Source: Candidatus Flexicrinis affinis | Lineage (GTDB): Bacteria; Chloroflexota; Anaerolineae; Aggregatilineales; Phototrophicaceae | Reading direction: 5' to 3' | DNA: 64,000 nucleotides | NCBI GenBank assembly: GCA_016716525.1 | Contig: JADJWE010000001.1 | Location: forward strand, 124,001 to 188,000 | Shown: positions 43,914 through 51,487 of the stretch, piece by piece | How positions within the stretch are numbered: the stretch's first letter is position 1 | How the letters are laid out: each line of letters starts with the position of its first letter | Translations under genes and position numbers: made by a program | Notes under the pieces: generated by a model | Database searches by the model: none | Told to the model about the DNA's origin: nothing | What the model saw: the letters and a program-made list of their open reading frames with translations, nothing else

Positions 43914-44824
43914 GTGGCGCGACTATGACTTGGTTACGTCGATACAGCGGGGTACGAAACCGCGGCATCAACCCGCAGGGGTTTCACGTCAGTCAGATCA
44001 AGTTCTACGTGTTCTTGGTGCCGCTAGCGGGCCTCATGCTGCTGCCGATCGTCTTCATCATTTCGAACGCGTTCAAGCCGCCGGACGAGTTGTTCGCGTT
44101 CCCGCCGCGCTTTCTCGTCGTCAATCCCACCTTCAAGAACTTCACGGACCTGTTCTCGAAGCTGACCAACGCCGGAATCCCGGTCAGCCGGTATTTGTTC
44201 AACAGCATCCTGATCACCGTTGTCACGCTGGCCGCGTCGATCGTAGTGTCCAGCACTGCCGCTTATGCCTTGTCGAAGAAGCGGTTCAAACTTAAGAAGA
44301 TGCTGTTTGCCATCAACAACGTCGCGCTGATGTTTGTGCCGATCGCGGTGACGATCCCGCGCTTTCTCGTCATCGAACGACTCGGTTTGCTCAATACCTT
44401 TTGGGTACACATCCTGCCGGTGTTGGCGATGCCGGTGGGGTTATTTCTGCTCAAGCAGTTCATCGACGGCATTCCAGACGAAGTGATCGAGGCGGCACAG
44501 GTCGACGGCGCGTCGGACTGGTGGATCTACTGGCGCGTGATCCTGCCGATGATTCGCCCCGCCCTGGCGACTATCGCCATCCTGACCTTCCAAGCCGCAT
44601 GGAACAACTCTGAAATCTCCACCCTGTACGTAAACAACGAGAGCCTGAGGACGCTCGCCTTCTACCTCGGAACGCTGACGACAACTACTACAGGGGCGAA
44701 CGTGGTGGCCGGGCAGGGTATCGCCGCGGCCGCCGCCCTGATTATGTTCCTGCCCAATCTGGTCATCTTCATTCTGCTGCAAAGTCAGGTGATGAGCACG
44801 ATGGCGCACTCGGGGTTGAAATGA
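43910..44824 (+). CDS. Sugar ABC permease, MalG/UgpE type (pair 1)
   Basis: The 304-residue protein has six helices and the EAA loop IPDEVIEAAQVDGASDWWIYWRVILPMIRPALATIAI. The GTG at 43910 overlaps the preceding stop (GTGA); an ATG at 43925 is possible. Its own TGA overlaps the ATG of the NHL-YIP1 gene (ATGA at 44821-44824). The N-terminal GINPQGFHVSQIKFYVF is typical of permeases paired with long binding proteins of this type. Confidence 0.93.
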   Translation: MSGATMTWLRRYSGVRNRGINPQGFHVSQIKFYVFLVPLAGLMLLPIVFIISNAFKPPDELFAFPPRFLVVNPTFKNFTDLFSKLTNAGIPVSRYLFNSILITVVTLAASIVVSSTAAYALSKKRFKLKKMLFAINNVALMFVPIAVTIPRFLVIERLGLLNTFWVHILPVLAMPVGLFLLKQFIDGIPDEVIEAAQVDGASDWWIYWRVILPMIRPALATIAILTFQAAWNNSEISTLYVNNESLRTLAFYLGTLTTTTTGANVVAGQGIAAAAALIMFLPNLVIFILLQSQVMSTMAHSGLK

Positions 44825-46827
44825 AACGCGTTTCGCTGCTTCTCCTCGTTGTCGTCGGGCTTGCGGCGCTATCGCCGGCGTTCGCCGTCTCGCCGTATAC
44901 GACGGCGACACTCGGTCCCGGCGGCGCGCTGTTTCTGACGCAGGATGCATATACCCCGCTCGACGAAGTCGACCTGCCGTTGTCGGCGCCGGAAGACATG
45001 TTCCTCGCGCCGGATGGGTTCCTCTACATTGCCGATACCGGCAATCGGCGCATCGTCAAGCTGGATGCGAATTTCGAGATCGTGGACGAGTTCGGGGCGG
45101 ATCTCCTGCAGCGGCCCACCGGCTTGTTTGTGGACGAGGCCGGGGCGATCTACATCGCCGATGCCGGCAGAAACATGGTCGTCATCCTCGATGCAGAAGG
45201 AAACGTGCTGAACGAATTCGGCCGTCCGTCCGAACCGCTTTTCGGCCTCAACCGCGAGTTCCTGCCGCGCAAACTCGCCGTTGATGTGCGGAAGAACATC
45301 TATGTCGTCAGCGAGGGTTCGGTCGATGGTCTAGCCATGTTGAACACCGAGGGCGGCTTCATCGGCTATTTCGGGGCCAATACCGCCGAAATGTCGCTCA
45401 AGATGATCTTGCAGCGCCTGTTCTTGACCAAGGAGCAGCTCGATCAGTTCATCAAGAACGAAGCCGCGTCGCCTTCCAACGTGGTGATCGACTATCAATC
45501 GCTCGTCTATACGATCACCGCGGGCACCGATCGCAGCAAGAGCATCCGCAAGTTTACCGTCTCCGGCAGAAACCTGTTCGACTGGACGTTCGGCTCATTC
45601 ACGTTCCGCGACATCCACGTCAGCGCGGACGGACTGCTGGTCGCGATCGATGCGGGCGGCAAAATCTACGAATACGACCTGAACGGCACGCTTCTGTTCG
45701 TCTTCGGGGCGCAGGACAGCGGCGACCAGCGCCTCGGCCTGTTGAGCAACCCCTCGGCGATCGAACGCGCCGGCGACACCCTGCTCGTACTGGACAAGGA
45801 CAAAAACGCCATCGTCCAGTTCCGGGTCACCGACTTCGCGCGGACGGTCCACGACGGCGTGCGCCTGTACATGGATGGCTTCTATACCGAAGCACGCCCG
45901 TATTTTGAGACCGTGCTGTCCTACAACGGCCTGTTCATCATGGCCTATCAGGCCATCGCTGATGCGTACTACAAAGAGGAGGATTACGACAACGCGCTAG
46001 AGTACTACCGGTACGCCGAGGATCGCGGCGGATACTCCGAAGCGTTTTGGGAACTGCGGAACGCGACGCTGCAGCAGAGCTTGGGCAACGCGCTCGGTAT
46101 CCTGTTCGGGGGATGGGTGGCGCTCAGCGTCTTCACCCGATTGGAACGGAACTTCAAATGGCTGGACCCCCTGCGGCGGCTGGGACGGCGCGCGCAGAAG
46201 ATCCGCCTGATAGACGACTTTGTCTTCACGTTTCGCTTCGTCCGCCAGCCGGCCGACAGCTTTTACTACATCAAACAGAACTTGCGCGGCAGCCTTCTGT
46301 TCGCGTTCCTGATCTACGTTTGGGTTGTCGTCCTACGTGTGCTATCACTCTACCTGACCGGGTTCGTGTTCAGTCCGTATTCGACGCTCTGGCAAATCGA
46401 TGTCGAGTCCGAAATCACGTACACGGTTCTACCGCTCCTGCTGTGGACCATCGCCAACTACCTCGTCGCGACGATCAGCGACGGCGAAGGCCGATTCCGC
46501 CACGTGGTTAACGGCACGGCATATAGTCTCTTTCCCTATACGCTGTTCGCTTTGCCCATCCTCCTGTTCTCCAACCTGCTGACACTGAACGAAGTCTTCA
46601 TCTACACGTTTTCGACGCAGATCGTCGGCATTTGGATCGCGGTGATGCTGTTCATCATGGTCAAGGAGATTCACAACTACTCCGCGTCTGAAACGGTGAA
46701 GAACATCCTCGGGACGCTGTTTACGATGGCGATGTTCCTGCTGACCGGATACATCCTTTACGTCCTGTTCAGCCAGCTCTACGAGTTCATTCTGGCCATC
46801 GTTCAGGAGGTCAGTCTGCATGCCTAA
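44821..46827 (+). CDS. Membrane protein with extracellular NHL propeller, TPR segment and YIP1 domain
   Basis: The 668-residue protein has a signal peptide (SLLLLVVVGLAALSPAFAV) and NHL propeller blades (about 50-340), for example APEDMFLAPDGFLYIADTGNRRIVKLD. Two TPR-like helical pairs follow (about 345-415: YQAIADAYYKEEDYDNALEYYRYAED). One helix lies at about 420-440, and a YIP1-type five-helix membrane domain at about 485-665. The propeller and TPR part should face outside. Overlaps tie it to the permease before it (4 bp) and the DUF5696 gene after it (8 bp). Its role is unknown; a scaffold or gating partner of the sugar importer is an inference from position. Confidence 0.85.
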   Translation: MKRVSLLLLVVVGLAALSPAFAVSPYTTATLGPGGALFLTQDAYTPLDEVDLPLSAPEDMFLAPDGFLYIADTGNRRIVKLDANFEIVDEFGADLLQRPTGLFVDEAGAIYIADAGRNMVVILDAEGNVLNEFGRPSEPLFGLNREFLPRKLAVDVRKNIYVVSEGSVDGLAMLNTEGGFIGYFGANTAEMSLKMILQRLFLTKEQLDQFIKNEAASPSNVVIDYQSLVYTITAGTDRSKSIRKFTVSGRNLFDWTFGSFTFRDIHVSADGLLVAIDAGGKIYEYDLNGTLLFVFGAQDSGDQRLGLLSNPSAIERAGDTLLVLDKDKNAIVQFRVTDFARTVHDGVRLYMDGFYTEARPYFETVLSYNGLFIMAYQAIADAYYKEEDYDNALEYYRYAEDRGGYSEAFWELRNATLQQSLGNALGILFGGWVALSVFTRLERNFKWLDPLRRLGRRAQKIRLIDDFVFTFRFVRQPADSFYYIKQNLRGSLLFAFLIYVWVVVLRVLSLYLTGFVFSPYSTLWQIDVESEITYTVLPLLLWTIANYLVATISDGEGRFRHVVNGTAYSLFPYTLFALPILLFSNLLTLNEVFIYTFSTQIVGIWIAVMLFIMVKEIHNYSASETVKNILGTLFTMAMFLLTGYILYVLFSQLYEFILAIVQEVSLHA

Positions 46828-49000
46828 CTCGCACTTCCGCTCAAGGCAGCAGCGTGTGCACGCGGCCCTGCAGCGAGCGTCGTGGATCGTCCTGCTGATG
46901 CTGTCGTTTGCGCTTTGGCCGCATGCGGCGTCGGCACAGTCCGAAATCCCCGCGAGCTATCAACTGGCGGCCGAAAACGACCTGTTCGAACTCCATCTCG
47001 ATCATGCCACGCTGGCGTTCAAGCTGCTCGATAAGCGCAGCGGCTACGTGTGGCATTCAGGTATTGACGAGCTGCAGGAAGAAGACCGGCTCAATCGCTC
47101 GTGGCACGCGTTCGCCCAGAGCGGCCTCAGCATCGAATACCTCGATTCGAAAGCCATCGACCGACGCGTATCGATTGCCAACACCGAGCATACGTTAGAG
47201 ATCACGGAGATCGAGCGCGGTGTACTCGCCCAGGCCACATTCACGGCCTACGGCATTTCGGTCGCAGTACGCTTGCAGCTCGACGACGAGGGTGTGCGCA
47301 TCGAAGTGCCGTTCGACTCCGTGCGGGAGGACAGCCCTGACTTCCGGCTTGGACGGCTCTTCCTGTATCCGTTCCTCGGCGCGACACGCGGCGCCAGCAC
47401 GCCGGGGTACATCCTGCTGCCGGATGGTACGGGCAGTCTGGTGCGGTTCGCCGATTCGACCAAGGCCCGCAATATGTTCTACGGCCGCTACTACGGCGCA
47501 GACCTCGGTATCACCTCCTACCAGCCGTGGAGCTGGGAGGTCAACAACCCGCTCCCGATCTCCTACCCGGTCTTCGGGATATCCCATGACGAGCAGAACG
47601 CATTCGTCTCGATCATCGAGGATGGCTCTAGCTACGGCGAGCTTCAGGTGCACCCAGCCGGAATTATCACGAACTTCAACTTCGCGTACAACGCCTTTGT
47701 CTACAATCAGACGTACTTTCAGGCGACCAACCGGTCAGGCGCCGGTGTGACCGTCATCCAGCGACAGACCAATCCGTTCGACATCGTCGTTCACTACCGG
47801 TTCTTGACCGGCGAGGATGCCGACTACGTCGGAATGGCCCACAGCTACCGGCAGTATCTGCAGGGTAGGGACATCCTCCACGCGCGCGACGATGATACGA
47901 CCGACATCGGTATCAAGCTCGAATTCCTCGGCGGCGACAACGAGGAAGTGCTGGCGTGGGATCGCTTTGTCACGATGACGACGATCGATCAAATGAGGGA
48001 CATTCTGGCCGACTTGCAGCTCCCGAACCCGGAGGTCATCTATTATGGCTGGCAGCCTCTAGGCGCCACGAGCATGCCGCCGCTCTCGCTTGCCCTCGAG
48101 GGCAGTCTCGGGACTGTCGATCAGCTTCGGGCACTGACCGATTCGATTGCCGCGGCAGGCGGTCACTTCTCACTGTATCTCGAGCCGCAGGTCGCACTTT
48201 GGGGTAGGCCGGGGTACTCGGCGCGCAGCGAACTCGCGATTTCGATCACCAACGTCGAAATCGAAGGCTATAACCGGTACTACAATCACTTCTTCAGTTT
48301 CGACGCCCTTCGCGAGCGTTACACGGCGCTTTCGGCGGATGTCGCCTCGAACCTCGGTGCCGGTCTGGCGCTCGACTCGATCGGCTCGACGCTTTACAGC
48401 GACTTCAGGGAAGACCCGCCTCGCAGCCGCGAGTCGACCGCCGAGGCGTATCAGGCGCTGTTGGTCGAAACGCCGGTGCGCTTGAGCATCTACAGGCCCA
48501 ACGACTACTTGTTCGGATTGGCGCAGGCCTACTACGATATGCCGCTGGGCGACAACGCCTATATCTATACGTCGGAATCGGTCCCGTTCCTGCCCATCGT
48601 GCTATCCGGCTCGATCCCGTACTATGGCACGGCGCTGAACTTCTCATCCAACCGGCAGGACGACCTGCTGCGCCACGTGGAATACGGCATCTACCCGTCG
48701 TACTTTCTCACCCATGAGCCGACCGCCAGAATGCTAAATACGCCGTCCAGTTGGATCTACAGCTCGTCGTATGCGCAGTGGGGAGAGCAAATCCGGCACA
48801 CCTATGCGTGGATGAATGCGCTGCTCGGGCCGGTCATCGGTCAGGAGATCGTCGCTCATGAGGCGCTGGCCGACGGCGTTTTCGTCACGACGTATGCGAA
48901 CGGCCGCCAGATCGTCGTCAACTACACCGATCAGACGTACGTACACGATGCAGTTGCCGTCGAGCCGAAGGACGCCGTGCTGATGGAGAGTGTGCCGTGA
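46820..49000 (+). CDS. Exported DUF5696 protein, possible uncharacterised glycosidase
   Basis: The 726-residue protein has a signal peptide (VLLMLSFALWPHAASAQS). Residues about 40-330 look like a large beta-sandwich (FELHLDHATLAFKLLDKRSGYVWHSG recalls N-terminal domains of glycoside hydrolases). Residues about 340-650 look like a TIM barrel (PEVIYYGWQPLGA, HFSLYLEPQVALWG, GAGLALDSIGSTLYSDF, VRLSIYRPNDYLFG). A short beta domain ends it (VTTYANGRQIVVNYTD). I recognise the DUF5696 type as one found beside CUT1 permeases. The three-part build is that of GH31/GH36/GH101-like enzymes, but no catalytic residue is proven; D and E residues at strand ends (for example LALDSIG) are candidates. Coupled on both sides. 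Confidence 0.75.
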   Translation: MPNSHFRSRQQRVHAALQRASWIVLLMLSFALWPHAASAQSEIPASYQLAAENDLFELHLDHATLAFKLLDKRSGYVWHSGIDELQEEDRLNRSWHAFAQSGLSIEYLDSKAIDRRVSIANTEHTLEITEIERGVLAQATFTAYGISVAVRLQLDDEGVRIEVPFDSVREDSPDFRLGRLFLYPFLGATRGASTPGYILLPDGTGSLVRFADSTKARNMFYGRYYGADLGITSYQPWSWEVNNPLPISYPVFGISHDEQNAFVSIIEDGSSYGELQVHPAGIITNFNFAYNAFVYNQTYFQATNRSGAGVTVIQRQTNPFDIVVHYRFLTGEDADYVGMAHSYRQYLQGRDILHARDDDTTDIGIKLEFLGGDNEEVLAWDRFVTMTTIDQMRDILADLQLPNPEVIYYGWQPLGATSMPPLSLALEGSLGTVDQLRALTDSIAAAGGHFSLYLEPQVALWGRPGYSARSELAISITNVEIEGYNRYYNHFFSFDALRERYTALSADVASNLGAGLALDSIGSTLYSDFREDPPRSRESTAEAYQALLVETPVRLSIYRPNDYLFGLAQAYYDMPLGDNAYIYTSESVPFLPIVLSGSIPYYGTALNFSSNRQDDLLRHVEYGIYPSYFLTHEPTARMLNTPSSWIYSSSYAQWGEQIRHTYAWMNALLGPVIGQEIVAHEALADGVFVTTYANGRQIVVNYTDQTYVHDAVAVEPKDAVLMESVP

Positions 49001-49878
49001 CAGCCCGCAGACCGCTCCGGCGTGAGATCAACCTGCGCATGCGCGAAGCCCTGACCGGCTATGGCTTCGTCCTGATCTGGGTCGTAGGCTTTCTGTTCTT
49101 TACGCTGATTCCGCTCGTCGAGACCGCGCGCTACAGCGTCAACAGGGTCACGGTAACAGCTAGTGCAATCAATTTGGATTTCGTGGAGTGGGCAAACTAC
49201 AGCCGCGCCCTCTTCACCGACCCCAACTTCGTCGAACTGCTGATCGGCTACACGATCGAGACTCTCGTCTCGGTACCGATCGTGCTGATCTTTGCGATGA
49301 TCATCGCGATGTTCTTGAACCTGAAGTTCAAGCTCAAGGGCATTTTCCGCGTGATCTTCTTCCTGCCGATCGTCATCACGAGCGGGCCGGTCATCCGCGA
49401 GCTGACGGCACAGGGCGCCGCGTCCGCGCCGGGGATCAGCACCATTCCGGCCGTTGTCGATTTCTTGGCGACGCTTCCGCGTGCGCTGCGTAGTCCGGTC
49501 GAGTATCTGTTGACCTCGTTCGTCCTGATCCTCTGGTTCTCGGGCGTTCAGATCATGATCTACCTCGCCAGCCTGCAGAAGATCGACCGCAGCGTTTATG
49601 AGGCGGCGGCGATCGACGGGGCGTCGAGTTGGGAAACGTTCTGGAAGATCATTCTGCCGTCGCTGTCGACGGCGACCGTGGTGAACGCTGTGTACACCAT
49701 CGTCACCCTTTCGCACTTCTCCGAGAACAAGGTGATTCAATACATCTACAGCCAGACGTACAGCGTTCAAGGCGGTCTGGGCTATGCCAGCGCTATGGCG
49801 TTCATCTACTTCGCAGTGATGATCGTGCTGCTGGCGGTCGTCTATCTGTTCTTGATGCAGCGCGCGAAGAGGAGCTGA
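48997..49878 (+). CDS. Sugar ABC permease, MalF/UgpA type (pair 2)
   Basis: The 293-residue protein has six helices and the EAA loop RSVYEAAAIDGASSWETFWKIILPSLSTATVV. The GTG start at 48997 overlaps the DUF5696 stop (GTGA). It is clearly not a recent copy of the permease at 43002, so the operon encodes two distinct channels or a pair of partly interchangeable subunits. Confidence 0.92.
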   Translation: MTARRPLRREINLRMREALTGYGFVLIWVVGFLFFTLIPLVETARYSVNRVTVTASAINLDFVEWANYSRALFTDPNFVELLIGYTIETLVSVPIVLIFAMIIAMFLNLKFKLKGIFRVIFFLPIVITSGPVIRELTAQGAASAPGISTIPAVVDFLATLPRALRSPVEYLLTSFVLILWFSGVQIMIYLASLQKIDRSVYEAAAIDGASSWETFWKIILPSLSTATVVNAVYTIVTLSHFSENKVIQYIYSQTYSVQGGLGYASAMAFIYFAVMIVLLAVVYLFLMQRAKRS

Positions 49879-49882
49879 GGCC

Positions 49883-50824
49883 ATGCAACACGTCCTCCGA
49901 AATCCTGTGGTCGAGCGCGTGAGCGGGCTGCTGTTCGGCAACCGTGCGCACCGTGGCTGGATCTTCAGCCTCGCCCTCTACGTACTGCTGATTGCCATCG
50001 GGTTCGTCTACCTGCAGCCGCTGCTGTTCATGTTCATCACCAGCATCAAAAGCCCCGACGACCTGCTCAACCCGATGGTGCAGTGGGTGCCAACGGAGCT
50101 GTTCCTCGGCAACTACGAAAAAGCCATTCTGGTGCTGAACTACTCGCAAACGCTGCTGTCGTCGCTTCTGATCAGCGTGATCCCGTCGCTGCTGCAAACG
50201 GCCGTCGCGTCGGTCATCGGCTATGGGCTGGCGCGGTATCGCTTCCGCGGCAAGCGCTTGATCTTCCTGTTCCTGCTTGCCACGTTCATCATCCCACCCC
50301 AGAACACCGTGATCCCGCAAATGCTCGCGTACCGCGATCTGGGGCTGCTCGGCAACCCGCTTGCGCTCATCCTTCCGGCTGTCATGGGGCAGGGGTTCCG
50401 GAGCGCGATCTTCATCCTGATCTTCTATCAGGGATTTATCTCGCTGCCCAAAGTCCTCGAGGAGTCCGCCCGCCTTGACGGGGCGTCGGACCTACGCATC
50501 TTCCTGACCGTCGCCGTTCCGTCCGCGCTGCCGTCGTACATTGTCGCGTTCATCTTCTCTACAGTCTGGTACTGGAATGAGACGTTTCTCACCGTCATCT
50601 TTCTCGAAGGCGGTGTGACCACGCTGCCCATGCAGCTGTCGCGCTTCACGCAGGCCTACGAGAACCTTTACCCGCCCGGCACCGTCAACATCTTCGACCG
50701 GCTGAACGAAGCCGTGAAGATGAGCGGCACGTTCCTCAACATCCTGCCGCTGCTGGTGATGTACTTCGTATTACAGCGCTGGTTCGTCGAGTCGGTCGAA
50801 ATGACGGGGATCACGGGCGAGTGA
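49883..50824 (+). CDS. Sugar ABC permease, MalG/UgpE type (pair 2)
   Basis: The 313-residue protein has six helices, ATFIIPPQNTVIPQMLAYRDLGLLG-type core sequence and an EAA loop in LPKVLEESARLDGASDLRIFLTVAVPSALP. It starts 4 nt after its partner and has GAGGAG upstream. It ends the seven-gene coupled run; the 660 bases after it carry the promoter of the next transport operon. Confidence 0.92.
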   Translation: MQHVLRNPVVERVSGLLFGNRAHRGWIFSLALYVLLIAIGFVYLQPLLFMFITSIKSPDDLLNPMVQWVPTELFLGNYEKAILVLNYSQTLLSSLLISVIPSLLQTAVASVIGYGLARYRFRGKRLIFLFLLATFIIPPQNTVIPQMLAYRDLGLLGNPLALILPAVMGQGFRSAIFILIFYQGFISLPKVLEESARLDGASDLRIFLTVAVPSALPSYIVAFIFSTVWYWNETFLTVIFLEGGVTTLPMQLSRFTQAYENLYPPGTVNIFDRLNEAVKMSGTFLNILPLLVMYFVLQRWFVESVEMTGITGE

Positions 50825-51044
50825 CGCTGCGCGCCCGGCGGCATGTCAGCATGCCCGTCACACAGCCTGACGCGGCTGATAGCTCAACAGCGTGATGTCT
50901 TCCCGGCGAATGATGCCGCGCGCGGCATCGGACGGCACGCAATCCAGATCGGTTTGACGCACGGACGCGACTCCATGCTCGATGGCCGTTAGCTCACCAT
51001 CGCGACATGACGTAATGCACCTTTTTGTTAAACAACCGTCAGGT

Positions 51045-51064
51045 TTCTGGGAACGCTCCCAGAA
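51045..51064. promoter_or_regulatory. 20-bp operator-like palindrome upstream of the Opp-type operon
   Basis: TTCTGGGAACGCTCCCAGAA has perfect 8-bp arms around ACGC. Its end lies 4 nt before the -35 element. The CG at its centre and its length fit a LacI-family or similar dimeric regulator. It differs from the site at 35960, so another regulator is likely. Position just upstream of -35 suits an activator or a repressor. Confidence 0.7.
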
Positions 51065-51068
51065 TTTC

Positions 51069-51097
51069 TTGACGCGGGAAAAACTATTGGATATGCT
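51069..51097 (+). promoter_or_regulatory. Promoter of the Opp-type sugar/peptide import operon
   Basis: TTGACG (51069-51074) and TATGCT (51092-51097) are separated by 17 nt, a good housekeeping promoter match. Transcription would start near 51104, leaving a leader of about 385 nt before the binding-protein start codon. Confidence 0.65.
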
Positions 51098-51487
51098 CTG
51101 CTTCAAAGGTAGTTAAAGTGAATTACTGCTATGGATTCTCAGCGAGAAATGTCTCATCGTTCACAGCCCCTTGAAAAGCCTGCAGCCCGTTCCGAAGAGC
51201 CTCCATCCGGCCGTGCGCGTCTGAACCCTAGACCCGCGGCGCAGAGCGGTCGCCGCAGCCAATCGACTTCCCCTGAACACAGCGGATTAGAGTACGACAT
51301 GCAGATGCATGATATGGGTGTCGTGCCCGGCGTTAGCCGAGCTTATACGCGTTTGCGCTAAGAAAGGGAGGCAGTCTACCGACAAGATACCTGTTCTACG
51401 GCCTTCGCGGCGTACCGTCGCACCGTATGTCTGCGTGGTTTCAGTATCTGTTCGATGGTGTGAACTACTGAATCAGGAGAAAGTGCA

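Larger units (their letters stand above)
50825..51487. other. 663-bp non-coding region with promoter, palindrome and long leader
   Basis: Beyond the palindrome and promoter listed separately, the first part contains a small inverted repeat GGCATG/CATGCC at 50840-50855. It also holds a minus-strand stretch (50858-51010) with coding-like codon use (GELTAIEHGVASVRQTDLD) but no credible start, perhaps a gene remnant. The 3' part, 51100-51487, would be a leader of nearly 400 nt for the binding-protein gene. It contains a 76-codon frame (51131-51361) rich in Arg, Ser and Pro that I do not accept as a gene. Confidence 0.6.

Noticed and set aside
44823..44834. GAAACGCGTTTC palindrome at the start of the NHL-YIP1 gene, similar to the LacI operator core
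   Set aside because: It lies inside a coupled operon at Lys-Arg-Val-Ser codons, and its half-site spacing is 2 bp longer than in the site at 35960; probably chance.
50858..51106. 82-codon minus-strand frame after the permease genes
   Set aside because: The supposed start lies inside the promoter of the Opp-type operon. Only the last 45 codons look coding, so at most a remnant.
51131..51361. 76-codon frame in the leader of the Opp-type operon
   Set aside because: Composition is Arg/Ser/Pro-rich without a plausible fold or a ribosome-binding site; better read as leader RNA.
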